Shown piece after piece: positions 1-10,166 of a DNA stretch of 64,000 nt; the stretch's first letter is position 1, and every line of letters starts with the position of its first letter. Source of the DNA: Micrasema longulum. Its lineage: Eukaryota > Arthropoda > Insecta > Trichoptera > Brachycentridae. The notes beneath the pieces are model-generated. The model saw nothing but the letters and a program-made list of their open reading frames with translations, did not search any database and had not been told where the DNA came from. The translations under genes and the position numbers were made by a program. The stretch covers positions 186,001-250,000 of the forward strand of contig JAGVSM010002944.1 in assembly GCA_022494885.1 (NCBI GenBank), in the 5' to 3' direction.

Positions 1-285
1 TGTAAGGCTGAGACACGCATTACCGGCAGAATCAAGAAAGGGGTGCTGCGTTGGTTTAGACATGTAGAGCAAATGGATAGCAAAAGCCAACGAACAAAGA
101 CATGGCATGATGGAGTCCATCAAATACTTGAAGATGGACATGTCAAGAGTCAGAATAATCGGCGTGCACGCATGAGAAGATGTATGAATGTAGAAGGAGC
201 GAAGTATAGTGATGTGTCATTCTATAGTATCTGCCTACCCCTACGGAAAAACGGCGTGATGGTTTATTTGTTTGTGTTTATTTGA
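1..285 (+). pseudogene. 3' end of an RTE-like LINE reverse-transcriptase ORF (LINE family R)
   Basis: The frame open from base 1 reads VLRWFRHVEQMDSK, then KTWHDGVHQILEDGHVKS and NNRRARMRRCMNVEGAK. This is the conserved C-terminal tail of a common arthropod non-LTR retrotransposon ORF (RWFGHVERMD ... RPRKTW ... NRRACMRRCMNVEEAR). The basic glycine-rich linker normally before KTWHD is shortened, so it is degraded. The fragment enters from outside the window and ends in a Y-P-L-x-x-x-A/G type tail near base 250. The T-rich stretch after it is probably 3' UTR. Related copies lie at 8500-8965, 23090-23430, 33520-33850, 37118-37545, 49570-50513 and 61560-61940. Family assignment is from motif memory; the exact clade (RTE or Proto2-like) is uncertain. 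Confidence 0.75.
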
Positions 286-299
286 AAATTTGTTTGATT

Positions 300-484
300 A
301 CAAATTTTACAGATTCATTTTAAGTTGAGTGTCATAATTTTTGAGGTAATGTCTATTTTTTTAAATGCTAATCAACAGGCTTAAATAGGCCCTAATAAAT
401 TAGCATTAATGAGTAATACTTGATATAAACAGTCTTAAAATCTACTTAAATTTACAAAATGTATAATTAACAAAAGGAATAAAT
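300..484. other. AT-rich spacer
   Basis: No coding frame or repeat recognised. Probably includes the 3' tail of the preceding LINE. Confidence 0.4.
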
Positions 485-590
485 ATGGCATAATCTAGGC
501 GGAAATGGCAAGTGTGACATCGCGAGTCAGGAAAGACAACACCGCTTGCTTCTTAAATGCCTGCCCTTGCTGTAGGAACACATCGAAAGT
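485..590 (-). repeat. LINE-derived fragment, second copy at 63420-63513 (+)
   Basis: On the minus strand this reads through the same series of words as 63420-63513 on the plus strand: 'tttaagaagcaagcggtgtt', then 'ctgactcgcgatg', then 'tccgcctagattatgcca'. In the other copy it lies directly downstream of a Jockey-type RT fragment, so this is a 5'-truncated relic of that LINE. Confidence 0.6.
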
Positions 591-598
591 ACCGTCTA

Positions 599-603
<5 letters not shown>

Positions 604-633
<30 letters not shown>
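604..633. repeat. (TA)n microsatellite
   Basis: About 14 uninterrupted TA units. Confidence 0.9.
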
Positions 634-635
<2 letters not shown>

Positions 636-636
<1 letters not shown>

Positions 637-690
637 GATAATTTATATACCGCCATTTTTGTGAAAATTATCTCAAGGGCGCTGTATCAA
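636..690 (+). repeat. Short hairpin repeat (GCGCC...GGCGCT), copy 1 of 3
   Basis: Reads GGATAA..TATA, then CCGCCATTTTTGTG, then CTCAAGGGCGCTG. Copies at 52468-52531 and 56356-56418 keep the same arrangement, with AGCGCC or GTGCC pairing to GGCGCT or GACGCT. The paired arms are kept better than the loop, which suggests an RNA hairpin at the end of a dispersed element. The element type is not recognised. Confidence 0.5.
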
Positions 691-702
691 AAATAAATAT
701 CC

Positions 703-970
703 CAGCACGTCTTGCAGCTACAGAGCGCATGGACGATTGGGTTTCTAGTTCCAGGTCTCCAATTATAATATATTACAATTCTGATATATAGGAGCTAGAT
801 TACAGCACGTCACAGCTACAGAGTGCATGGACATTAAGTGATCTAGCCTCTATTTGCATTTTTTATTTTTATTTTATGTGACAAAAAAAGGTTTAAGTGA
901 TATTTAAAAAAAAAAAAATTATCAAAATAGAAGTTAGATTACAACAAGTCTTGCAGCTACTGAGCGCATT
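703..970. repeat. Three direct copies of a ~30-bp unit
   Basis: The phrase CAGCACGTCTTGCAGCTACA followed by GAGCGCAT occurs at 703-734, 803-832 and 943-970, with small changes. Spacings of 100 and 140 bp make this an irregular direct-repeat cluster, not a clean satellite. Confidence 0.6.
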
Positions 971-1017
971 ATAGCTTATTGCTTCATCTTTTGAGCGTAT
1001 TGCTTAGAAAAAAAAAC

Positions 1018-1756
1018 TCAATTTACACTTAATACGGAAACGCGAGTATATCGAAGTGACTGATAACTAGAACGCAATTTTACATAAATAACATCAATTG
1101 TCTGGTTCCACTTATAATAATATATTTGACCGCGTAAATACCGCATGGTACAGTACCAAGTATGTCTATGTGCATTAATATGACAATGTAAAGTCATGTC
1201 CGTGTTTCGCATTCCGCATTTCGTTTCGTCCGGGTATAGACGCGCTGATAATAGGATGCATAAAAATATTTTTCAAATTTAATTGGCTTAGTTTGATCGT
1301 CTATCAACAATTTTTTTTCAAAACCACTCAATTCTCTCATGAAAATGATGTTTAATTAATTGTGACACTTTGGCAGACACAACGCGGCACACGTACACAA
1401 TGCACATGACACAGACTATAGTCAGACACTGTCTATAATATTATACTTGCAATATTATGGGTAGGTATTGCATTGACACAATTTCGTCACGAATTTCGTT
1501 GCGAATCATAAACTTGAATTTACACCAAGGCTGTCCGTATTATATTTGGGACTAATCTCTTTTCGTCTAGCCGAATACCAGAAATTAGCGCACGCGGCTT
1601 AATGCCTACATTTGTTCCTAATAAAGTCGAATTTAGAAAGTCAGACAATCTTTTAACATTAAAATCAATATTAGAAGTACTCATTTTGTGGTTTTCCATG
1701 TTAAATCTAACCTAACCATTATTTTAATTGTGAAAAATTACTTAATAAATTTAATC
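1018..1756. other. Intergenic stretch, no gene supported
   Basis: AT-rich. The only coding hint is a weak RT-like phrase (KAVRIIFGTN) near 1520-1555 on the plus strand, too short to call. Confidence 0.3.
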
Positions 1757-1826
1757 TGCTCACCGGTTTCAGAACATGACTGAAAAGGAACAGTCATGCT
1801 CCCTAACCGGTTGGCATATTAAATTA
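1757..1826. repeat. Imperfect palindrome with ACCGGTT ends
   Basis: ACATGACTG ... CAGTCATG forms a 9-bp stem around an 8-base loop, bracketed by CACCGGTTTCAG and CTAACCGGTTGG. The GAAACCGGT word on the minus strand matches the hammerhead-like repeats further along, but the core is not intact. Confidence 0.4.
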
Positions 1827-2029
1827 TTTCAATAAAAAAATTGTGTTAGTGTTTTTTTATTAAAATAAATTAAATAAAAAAAAAAATTTCAACCTCTAAG
1901 TAACCGGAACTAGCAGTGATTTTAAATATACTGAAGTGGTCTAAGAAAAAAATAGACAAAAAACAACAAAAAATGTATCTAAGTATATAATTAATTATAT
2001 AATAAAATAAATAAATAAAACATCATTGT

Positions 2030-2370
2030 TTTTAACCACTGTTTATTAAATTTTTTTCCACCGACCGGTTTCAAAGCTAAACAAGCTTCTTTATCAAGGT
2101 ATACTCAACTAAACAAAGTTGTTTTATTTATTTTATTATAATGAATAACCACAAAGTTAGTGCTTCAAATATTAAATTTATAATAAAATAAATAAAACAA
2201 CTTTGTTTTTAACCACTAATTTTTATTTTTTACCGACCGGTTTCTAAGCAAACAATCTTCTTCGTAAAGGTTTACGTAACTAATTTATTTTATTATAATG
2301 AATAACCACAAAGTTAGTGCTTCGAATATAAAGTTTATATTAAATTTATATGTTAAAATATTTATTTACA
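2030..2370. mobile_element. Tandem Penelope-like terminal repeats with hammerhead-like motifs (family B)
   Basis: Two direct copies of a ~170-bp unit. Each has a minus-strand hammerhead-like motif (2060-2103 and 2231-2274) and, just after it, a plus-strand ATG (2141 and 2298) opening MNNHKVSASNIKF. The motif is TACC, TTGATAA core, one extra base, GAAGC/GCTTT stem, GAAACCGGTC, then GGT pairing back to ACC. Palindromic ACCGGT would allow pairing between two tandem copies, as in the dimeric hammerheads reported for Penelope-like elements. Assignment to Penelope is inferred from architecture; no RT is present. Confidence 0.5.
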
Positions 2371-2589
2371 GACGTACTTGCACTTTTTTTTTAACGATTA
2401 TCCACAAATATATATATATATGCCGTTAAATAATGATATAACATAATATTATAAAATAAAATAAAATTAAAAGGGATTTTTAAACTAAGTTTTTACGTTC
2501 AAAGCTAAAAAAGTACAAAAAATAACAAAAACGTAAAAACATTCTCCGGATCAACTAACGAAATGTAACATTATTTATTCAAATCACTT

Positions 2590-2725
2590 CTCGAAAATAC
2601 GTTTTTTTAATTCACGCGTAAAAATGTTTAACTAATTAAGTATACCTTGAGAAAGATTCTTGTTTAGCTTTGAAACCGGTCGGTGGAAAAAAAAAAATTG
2701 TGGTTAAAAACATAGATGTTTTATT
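2590..2725 (+). mobile_element. Inverted family B terminal repeat
   Basis: The motif at 2641-2686 is in opposite orientation to those at 2060 and 2231: TACC, TTGAGAA, stem-loop with TTGTTTA loop, GAAACCGGTC, GGTGG. It is followed by 'gtggttaaaaac', the reverse complement of 'tttttaaccac' at 2030 and 2210. Together with 2030-2370 it gives an inverted arrangement of about 0.65 kb. Confidence 0.5.
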
Positions 2726-2763
2726 TATTATTCTGCAAATTGAGAAATGCCGTTTTTGTGATC

Positions 2764-3034
2764 GACACTATTAATTTTATCATCATTCCCTTTCCGCAAC
2801 TAATGGTGCATAGGGCACTGCATCGGTACACTAATCGCAGCGTATCTTGATCATTTTTGTTACATGAACGAAAGGTGATCAGTCTTACGCTTCGGGTTCC
2901 AGTCTAGGGACTATGAAATATTCAAGTGTAAAAACAACCTTTCAAATAATATTTCATATCAACCATGTCAGGAATCGAACCTGAGACCTCTTGCATGGTA
3001 GAAAAATGCGCTGGCCATTACACCACGAGGCCTA
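2764..3034 (-). mobile_element. tRNA-derived SINE (family SINE-A), copy 1
   Basis: The minus strand starts GGCCTCGTGGTGTAATGG (pol III A box), followed about 35 bases later by the B box GGTTCGATTCC. A unique body ends in the words GGTGTACC..TGCAGTGC and a GATGAT-like tail. The same body occurs at 46874-47140 and partly at 5704-5876. No acceptor stem can be paired across the ends, so this is a SINE and not a functional tRNA gene. Confidence 0.75.
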
Positions 3035-3659
3035 TTTTCAGAAGGTGATTATTACAGTTTTTTGAATGAAAGCGGTCTGGCTGGTTTCAGCAGAACATAG
3101 AATTGAGCTTACTGCAGCGAATAACACTAGTATACCTCTTTTTATTTTAACTGTGGACTAGCTGCTTTCTGCCTAACTACGTTCAATTGCAAACATAATA
3201 ATAAACATTTTCGTACAGAAAATATACCAGAAAACAAACACATAAAATAAAAGGATAACTTTTGAATACCGCCTTACGTAAATGTTTTTGGGCTTCATGT
3301 TGATATTTTTTGATAATCTATAGCACTATAAATGTAGATTTTATACAAATAAATATGCAGCTAGAGGGGGTACAATAGTAATTGAAAATGCCTTAGTAAT
3401 TGGACAGTCTTAATCTGATGAGCAAAAATAAGTAAACGCAATAATTAACGCACCATAAATTAAGGCACTTTTCTGTCTTGAAATAAACGCCTTTTATTTG
3501 TTTATTTTTTAACATTAGATTAAGAATAACCATAGCATGTATTATTTATTATTTTTTTAGTTTGTTTTGAAAACTGAATAAACTGATCGGCTAACAAACT
3601 TCTTTTGAGACTATGCTCACAAAAAAATGTAACAACAATAAAAATACAAGAATGCTAAG

Positions 3660-4335
3660 ATGCTAATTCTGAACTGCTTGATAAATTGTAACGATTGCAG
3701 AATGTTTGTATGCGTTATATCTTTAATTTTCTCAAATTTGACCACACAACCGAATACCGCACGCAACTTTATTGGCTCGGTATGAGGCATAGAAGAAACA
3801 TTCACATTATATCACTTCTTCACAATATTTTGAATAATCCGACTTCGCCTGTTTATCTGAGAGAGCTCTTCAAACCTCTATCACAACACGGACTATCTCT
3901 TCGCTCTTGTAAAGAGAGAACCCTTTTAACACCCCTTCACCGCTTTGATTTTCTTGCCTCCTCTTTCACAGTAGTAGCTGCTCGATTGTGGAATTATCTA
4001 CACACTAATGATAGAGACGCCTTGGCCCTTCTTTATTTACATTTAAATCAAGACTGAAATGTCACTATCTAAATGTTTGAGTTGTTCCTTTCTCCTTCTT
4101 CTTTCCTTCCCATCACATCTTCTCTCTTCTTTTCATAGTATAGTGTACATCATTAGTGAATTTCTGTTGTAAATGTTTGTATAAAATTATAAGATTCTGT
4201 TTAATTATTTAGAATATGTCCATGTACTTGTTATTTTCTCAAACTGAACGGTTTGGGTAGGTAGAAAGAAATTGCCTTAAGGCAATATGCCCGTTCTTAT
4301 ATGTATATAAAGTGTAAAATAAATAAAAATAATAT
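3660..4335 (+). pseudogene. 3' end of a LINE: RT C-terminal region and 3' UTR
   Basis: The frame 3695-4057 contains CMRYIFNFLKFDHTTEYRTQ, then LYWLGMRHRRNIHI and SSFTVVAARLWNYLHTN. This is the region after the RT palm in Jockey/R1-like LINE ORF2 proteins, where (R)YIF(G)LRKFDHITEYR and a C-terminal F.V.A..LWN.LP signature are typical. Only about 120 residues of an ORF2 usually near 900 remain. The following ~280 bases end in AATAAATAAAAAT and look like the 3' UTR and tail, so the 5' truncation is normal for LINE insertion. The start is not a real start codon context. Confidence 0.7.
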
Positions 4336-4340
4336 CTGTG

Positions 4341-4598
4341 GTCAGGCGGATGAAGTTCTATGTGTGAAATTGAACCAGAACCCAAAACCCTAGACGAGTA
4401 TTTTTCGGCTCGATAGCTGCTTTCAGGTAAAAATCTGACCAAAGAAATATGTTTATATTTTTTTTTAAAACGTTTTTTGTGGTGATAAAAAACTTACGGC
4501 CTGTCGTTGCCGGGCTTACTTGCCGCTTTGAAAATCATGTGAAATTCGCGGTCTGGTTCTATTTTACACACATAACTGTATTTTTCATCCGCCTGGAC
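4341..4598. mobile_element. MITE with ~45-bp terminal inverted repeats
   Basis: GTCAGGCGGATGAAGTTC at the left is matched on the opposite strand at the right end by GTCCAGGCGGATGAA. The arms stay alignable through TATGTGTG and GAACCAGA. Length about 258 bp. No coding capacity. I could not identify a clear TSD. Confidence 0.65.
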
Positions 4599-4599
4599 A

Positions 4600-5460
4600 C
4601 ATGATACATCCATATTACCTTCCTAATAATGTTTTATATTTCTGTTCAGTCAAACAACACAAAAAACTTTTGTAGTTGACTCACACATTTAAAAACAAAT
4701 CAAAATAAAATATTGTACATTTCAAATACACAATTTGAGTAGGGTTTGTTTTAAACAAATACTCTCTTAATTAACAGTTGTGCAAGAAAAAGTTTTATCG
4801 TGTGATTTTATGGCAGAGTATGAATAATTCGCGGCCACAAATTACAATGTTTTATTTAGGAATTCCCAAAGTGACCTAGGAACACTTGGAAAAGTAGAAC
4901 ATTTCGTATATCCCACCCTCTGGCAATGTTACGCACACACCCCATCCCCTAATATCATTTTCCTTTCTACAATACGCAGAATCGAATTGGAAACAAAATT
5001 TCAGTAAAATTATAAATTAATTTCTCCCTTATTTCCTTGCGGGCTATGGCATACGAGAATGCATTAGGTAGTTTTGTTTGTTTATTCATTTAGTAAGTAC
5101 GCGCCGATCAGTGCGCGCATGACAGCGCTGACGAATGGATGCGTTTGGGAGTCACGTTGCTTTTGAACATTTTTAATTAAACAATAATAAAATTCCACCG
5201 CAATTCATCGCGATTATTAATAAAACTATTATTTGTTAATAGTAATCTAAATGTTAGGTATTAAAACTGATAATTAATTTACCAAACGTGCTATTTTATA
5301 AACAATAGTTCCATGCATTCTGTAAACGGACCGCGCATGATTATTCGGTAATTCTTAAAGCGTTTTTAAATATTTAAAAAAAGCACAATCGATTATTGAG
5401 GTCCAACATATAGTCCATAAAAACAAAAGTAAACAAAGACGAATACGTCACTAAGAGATA
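4600..5460. other. Intergenic stretch, no gene supported
   Basis: AT-rich with no long frame or recognised repeat. It includes the likely 3' flank of the minus-strand LINE fragment that ends at 5464. Confidence 0.35.
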
Positions 5461-5463
5461 TTA

Positions 5464-5640
5464 CTATACATAGTTCGAGAGGACAAGTCTAAAACTGGTA
5501 ATCCCAGCATGGAAACGATCCACCTCTCTCGGTAGGCTGTTGAACAGACCAATCATTCTCCCCCCAGGCATCAACAACGGTAAATTTGTCGTGCATTTTG
5601 GAAGAACAATATGTATCGTCTTCTTGGGGTAATCCCGTGA
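5464..5640 (-). pseudogene. LINE RT C-terminal fragment
   Basis: Minus strand reads VLPKCTTNLPLLMPGGRMIG, then LFNSLPREVDRFHAGITSFR. The order RTN-P-x-x-R-x-I-x-L-x-N-x-LP-x-(E/D)-x-D-F-x-(S)-F-(R/K) is the usual C-terminal tail of Jockey/CR1-type ORF2 proteins. It begins directly next to a hammerhead-like motif at 5651-5694, so the open frame visible here is a fusion of two unrelated repeats. Confidence 0.65.
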
Positions 5641-5650
5641 AGATTTAATT

Positions 5651-5694
5651 CGTTCCGACGTTTCGGCTACCGTTGCAGGAGCCATCTTTAGAGT
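5651..5694 (-). other. Hammerhead-like motif (family C, GAAACGTC type)
   Basis: Minus strand: CTAAAGA core, extra T, GGCT/AGCC stem around CCTGCAACGGT, then GAAACGTCGG. The core has A in place of the invariant G5, so it is probably inactive. Confidence 0.45.
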
Positions 5695-5703
5695 AAACAA
5701 TGT

Positions 5704-5876
5704 GCTGTGTCTCAATCATATTTCGTTACATGAAGGTAAGATAACCAGTTTTACGCTTCAGGTACTATGAAATATCGTACTGTTAACACATTTAAACTCG
5801 TTCTGACGGTGTCAGGAATCGAACCCGAGACCGCTTGCATTGGAGGCAAACGCGCTGACCATTTGACCGCGTGGCT
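5704..5876 (-). mobile_element. SINE-A, partial copy
   Basis: B box GGTTCGATTCC and A-box remnant GCGGTCAAATGGTCAGCGCG on the minus strand, with part of the SINE-A body (GAAGCGTAAAACTG, TTACATGAA..). The 3' part is missing. Confidence 0.65.
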
Positions 5877-6184
5877 GAAAATATGCAATAAATAATTGTG
5901 TATTACTTTGATTAACACTGTCAAATAATTGTGTAATAATATATAATTACTATCGATCAGCAGATTACGCGTCTTGAAATTAAGAGTAAACTTAGGTACA
6001 TTCGATTAAAATTTGTATAATAATTTTAAGATAAAATATTAGCGAAATTGTACATTTCTGTTTATAAAAAGGTATACCAACCATTTTAAATTAGACAAAT
6101 TATGTGACTTTTAAAAAAAAATCCAGGTTAAATAATCGGTTAAAGAAATAAAAATATTCTTTAGTTCTAACCCTTTTAATGGAA

Positions 6185-6560
6185 TAATGTTTCAAATATT
6201 ATTAAATATTTGTAAATAACTACTTACCGACTTTTTTATGTCTACCGGTTTCGAGACGTACCCGTCTTTTCATCAGGACACCAACTAAACCAACATGCAA
6301 ACCAACATGCCAAACCCACTATACACCTTCATCATAGTTGTTGCACAAAAATATAAAACCAACATATGCATTTTAATAAGCACATGCACTAAGTAGGACA
6401 AACATGCACTGAGCAGGACAAATATGCACTGATTAAATAAATTTACTGCACTGGTTAAATTAATATTTCATAAAATTTAGTAAAATGTTTGACCTCAAAG
6501 TTAATGCTTTAAATATTAGAAATAATGTTTTTGTGGAAAATATTTCATTTCTACAGTATG
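6185..6560. mobile_element. Penelope-like terminal repeat with hammerhead-like motif (family A), deleted copy
   Basis: A minus-strand motif at 6239-6280 has a perfect CTGATGA core, an extra A, a stem (AGACG/CGTCT, GGTA loop), GAAACCGGTA, and TGTC/GACA closing stem I. The next 100 bp match the palindrome at 48496-48970. The plus-strand partner motif is missing here, but the ATG at 6485 (MFDLKVNALNIRNN) is kept, so an internal deletion is likely. Confidence 0.55.
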
Positions 6561-6739
6561 TTTTTAGATGGATTTTAATGTTCATATTGTCCATTTGATG
6601 GCAGTAAAATTTTGCTAGAAATATCTGTTAAAAAATAATGACTTGATAAGACACATTTTATTGCCTCTTCAAAACTGAAATCACGTTACATTTTTAGTTA
6701 GATTTTCTTCATTTATTCAACCCTTTTTTTACTCGGGTA

Positions 6740-7035
6740 AATGCATCCGGTTCTGCTTAAATAGCTGTCAAACGGGTCCGTCCCTCCCCCTATCAGCTGA
6801 TCCCACCTCCCACCCACACCCCTGACTCCAGTCAGCTGTGGTACTGTGTATGTATAGTAAGCAGCGCGAGCCAACAAGTGGCTTCAGCGCCCAGCTAGGA
6901 GGGTTAAAGACAACGAGTATAAAGGATCGAAACATCCAAAAGCAACCCTTATTTAAGTTAAATTGACGATCGTCCCTCATTCCCCGGTCGTTTGTTTTGT
7001 TAGTGCTCCCTGTGGTCTACAGTACGTGGTGAAGT
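6740..7035 (+). promoter_or_regulatory. GC-richer promoter-like patch with a TATA box
   Basis: About 200 bp of CCTCCC, CAGCTG and GCGC-rich sequence precede GAGTATAAAGGATCG (TATA near 6918), in surroundings that are otherwise very AT-rich. The next 100 bp stay GC-balanced and run into the frame at 7004. It could be a host promoter or the promoter of an unrecognised retroelement; no second LTR-like copy was seen. Confidence 0.25.
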
Positions 7036-7261
7036 CTTCGTAGTTTATTTAGTAGACAAAGTTTTCTTGATTTATGGACTGGAAGCAAAATGGTCGGAAT
7101 ATTATTTGGTTTTCTGTAAAATGTATAATGCTTGTCTACGAGCTAAAAATAATGATAGCAACGCTGAGAAATGGCATCATCATGCCATAAATTCTGATAA
7201 AGCCTCGCTAACATTATTAAATGAATTAAATATCTACCAAAGTGAAGAAAACTTTATCTGA
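7004..7261 (+). CDS. Unidentified short open frame downstream of the TATA patch
   Basis: Open from the codon after TAG at 7001 to TGA at 7261, about 85 codons, including KWSEYYLVFCKMYNACLRAK and INSDKASLTLLNELNIYQSE. Residue use is protein-like (charged and aromatic residues mixed), but there is no in-frame ATG near the start, so it would need an upstream exon or be part of a pseudogene. I recognise no family. Chance remains quite possible. Confidence 0.2.
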   Translation, partial: CSLWSTVRGEVFVVYLVDKVFLIYGLEAKWSEYYLVFCKMYNACLRAKNNDSNAEKWHHHAINSDKASLTLLNELNIYQSEENFI

Positions 7262-7530
7262 AATAGAAAATCCGTCTGTTTTTAGCACCGAAATCATCAA
7301 ACTGTGAGCGTGTAAGCTGTGAAGCAGTATTTTTTTGGGTTGTAAAAAACTCATTTTAACACAGAAAAAAACGAATAAAAATTACAGATAATATTGTATC
7401 TGTAGGAATTTTGGTTGTTGTTGACGGTTAGAGCTCCTACCCTAGTTGGAAATTGACAGAACACCCATTGTTGGCATTCCAAGGTGTATTTGTTTCTTTG
7501 TAGTTTCTTTTAGTGTCTCTGGAATAGGCG

Positions 7531-7743
7531 TTACCCCAAAACTACCGCGAACATATTCGTTTTTATCTTATTGATCCTGGTAACACCTGCGGACCATCTA
7601 AATATCTTTATTTCTGCAGTATGAATTTTCCGAACATGCTTTTTCTTTATGGTCCAGCATTCTGATCCGTAAAGCATAGCTGAACAAACGGACGTCTTGT
7701 ATACTCGTATTTTGCCTTTGGTTTTTATCGGCTTTTTCACCAA
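7531..7743 (-). pseudogene. LINE RT fragment (thumb region)
   Basis: Minus strand: KGKIRVYKTSVCSAMLYGSE, CWTIKKKHVRKIHTAEIKI and FRWSAGVTRINKIKTN. The pattern K-(L/I)-YKT-x-x-P-x-x-LYGSECW-x-x-K-x-E-x-(K)-(L)-x-x-x-E-M-(K)-x-LRW is the conserved stretch just after the palm in RTE/R-like LINE ORFs. Both flanks have decayed and only about 70 residues are readable. Confidence 0.7.
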
Positions 7744-8002
7744 ATATTTTTATTGTTTAAGCGCGTCAAAAAACTAATAATACCCAGAATAAAAGGGGTA
7801 ATTTAATTGAAACCTTTAAGAGAAAACAGAACTTGCCATTCAGCAAAGTTATTAAAAAAATTGTGCAATGATATGAAATATTATAGTTGATCTATTTGCG
7901 TTGTGCGTTTACATCTGTTGAATGTAGAAAAACGATAGATTACAAAAAACAATATACCTGTATGGACGTATATATTCAATACTCGAAACGGCATATATGT
8001 AA

Positions 8003-8290
8003 ATGTTATAATATTAGAAATCAAACACTGATTTGAGTCTACTGAACACTTTATTTTATTTTTACAAATATAAACATATAAAAATAAAAACTTCGTGTCA
8101 ATTGTTTCGCCTTGTTAGGGTATTTTCAAACGAATGTCAACATTGTCAACATTCGTTTGAAAATGCCCTAACAAGGAGAAACAATTGTCACGAAGTTTTT
8201 ATTATTATATTTGTAAAAATAAAATAAAGTGTTCGGTAGACTCAAATCAGTGTTTGATTTCTTATATTATAAGTTTAAATATGGAGTTCT
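8003..8290. mobile_element. Large palindrome (arms ~120 bp) with Penelope-like start peptide
   Basis: Arms AAATCAAACACTG ... CAGTGTTTGATTT converge on GTCAACATTGTCAAC near 8140, with only scattered mismatches. Each arm carries a decayed hammerhead-like block (minus 8103-8133, plus 8154-8183: TTTGAAAATG, CCT-AACA-AGG, GAAACAATTG). About 100 bases beyond the right motif, the ATG at 8281 opens MEFYKINTKSIKSI before a stop. Compare MEFYQEIATKNIK at 43869. The layout is the same as at 43660-43920 and 48496-48970. Confidence 0.5.
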
Positions 8291-8499
8291 ACAAAATAAA
8301 CACCAAATCAATCAAAAGTATTTAAATGTCTTGAAACACACATTATTTTATCTTCAATGAATAAAATCTTAAAATATTTGCTGATAAATATTGATATGTA
8401 AATCGAAATTGATGTTTTTTTATTGGAATGAAAATATGACCTAATGTTATAAATATGATCATTGTGATCAGAGATATTCTGAATCAGGCAGAATAATTT

Positions 8500-8965
8500 A
8501 TGTATCTGGAAAATGTTTTTTCTAGAGATGGTAAGACTGAGAAAGCCATTGAAAGAAGGGTCATCTCCGGAAACAGGATAAACGGTGCACTCAAATCAAC
8601 ATTGTCAAATATTTGCCGCAGTAGGCAAAATTATCAGTAAACGAGGGTGAAAGTAGGCTGAATGCTGTCAAAATGCGATCTCCCGGGTTAATGTGTGGTA
8701 AAACTATGTATGATGGTGCACAAATGTCGGAATCCGTGCATGATGTAAATCTAATATGATGTTTGGACATGATGAGCGTATAAACAGCAAAGCAACAAGT
8801 AAAATGATTTACGTTGCGAATATTGATAGATGCAGAGAGCGAGGAAGACCCAGAAAGAGTTGGCATGACCAAATTCAACAAATACTTGAAGATGAAAGTG
8901 TTAAATTCGGATCAAACGTCCTACGTGCATAAGAAGATGTGTATGTTTGAAGGTAGAACAATTTT
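8500..8965 (+). pseudogene. Degraded RTE-like LINE ORF 3' part (family R)
   Basis: Readable islands on the plus strand: VYLENVFSRDGKTEKAIERR, VISGNRINGAL, RCRERGRPRKSWHDQIQQIL. These match, in order, the (E)FVYLGSMFSRDGK...IERRVxxGNRVNGAL segment and the C-terminal RGRPRKTWxDQI segment of family R seen at 49570-50513. Several frameshifts and stops fall between the islands. Confidence 0.7.
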
Positions 8966-9119
8966 TGTCAGCAACGTGATGGTTTGTTTGTTCGTTTACA
9001 GTTTGGCACTTTCATTTTTATGTAAACGCCTCAAATATTACAAACAACACTTTATTCCTCTGAGGTCCCTGAAATACATCATTATTTATTATTTAAATAG
9101 TACTCGCTTGTAATTCGTC

Positions 9120-9500
9120 AATTCCTTTCACGGTGCGACGCTGTAAGTATACTTTAGATCCTATCACAATATGTTTGCCATTCTTCATCCGAGCGAGATA
9201 TTCCACAATACAATTTTACACTCTGAGGCATTATTCATGTGTGCCATTATTTTCCTTTGTCGCGTCAGCTAGGCTAGTGTGAGAACGGGTGGAGTCGGTA
9301 TATGGAAGGATAATGGAATAGAAGGATTATATCTGGAAACACTAGGACCAAGGTTACCGGGACATGAAAGCGCCGCGACGCCGCCGCCGCCGCCGCCGAC
9401 GCCGACGTCTCTCCCTTTCACGAACTAAGAGGTTGTTTCAAGTAGACGCCATTATGATTATAATCGCGACGCACCTACCGGGCGTGTTTAAATAATTTAC
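9120..9500. other. GC-rich patch with (CCG)n run
   Basis: GCGCCGCGACG, five CCG units and CGACGTC near 9370-9410, in AT-rich surroundings. No frame I would defend. Possibly a regulatory patch or old promoter. Confidence 0.3.
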
Positions 9501-9714
9501 TATTTGATTTTAAAATATTACTGGCGTAAAAAATATTTTTGAACTTATAATTTTAAATTCCCGCGTAAACGGTTTATTGCATTAGTCACACCCCTAATAT
9601 TGATCGCGATTCGGTTAAATTTTAAACTTTATTCGTGTCTGTTAAAATTTAAATAGAACATCGTCTTGAATCTTGACGTCGCAATTTTTTTTTTTTTTTT
9701 TAAACAAAGTTTTT

Positions 9715-10146
9715 GATTTTTAAAAAAAGACTCGATAATGTCGCCACTTTGCTAATTAAATTGTTGATATGAATTGTCCATGTTAATTGTCTGTCTATTG
9801 TTAGTCCTAAGTATTTAACATGTTCAATTTCAGTAAGTCGTTCATTATTTATCTAAGCATCTACTTTATGACATTTTTTTCTAGTTTCAAAATGGATAAT
9901 ATTGCATTTTTTTTCATTAAGTGTAAGTAAGTTTGTGTTTGTCCATTTAGTCAACATAGTTAGGTGTTTGTTTATGTCATTGTTTGTTAATACGTCTGTT
10001 TGATTTTTATAGAATAGTCCAATGTCGTCGGCATACATAATAATTTTTCCCTTGAAATTGTACAGTGACAAATCATTAATGTATAAAATATATAATATTG
10101 GACCCAAAATGGATCCTTGGGGTACTCCAAAATTTACCGTTTGCAA
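9715..10146 (-). pseudogene. Reverse transcriptase core of a Jockey/CR1-type LINE
   Basis: Minus strand reads VPQGSILGPILYILYINDL (RT motif with the PQG signature), then IIMYADDIGLF, the catalytic YADD box with its two metal-binding aspartates. NLLTLNEKKCNIIHF follows. After one in-frame TAG (about 9851) the frame goes on as YLGLTIDRQLTW and SKVATLSSL. The N-terminal fingers and the C-terminal thumb are missing and there is no endonuclease. The enzyme would copy element RNA at nicked target DNA. It is dead here because of the stop and the truncations. Confidence 0.85.
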
Positions 10147-10166
10147 AAGGCTTTTTTTTTCAAGGT

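Noticed and set aside
6740..7261. Full LTR retrotransposon
   Set aside because: No second LTR, primer-binding site, gag or protease/integrase motif seen within the window.
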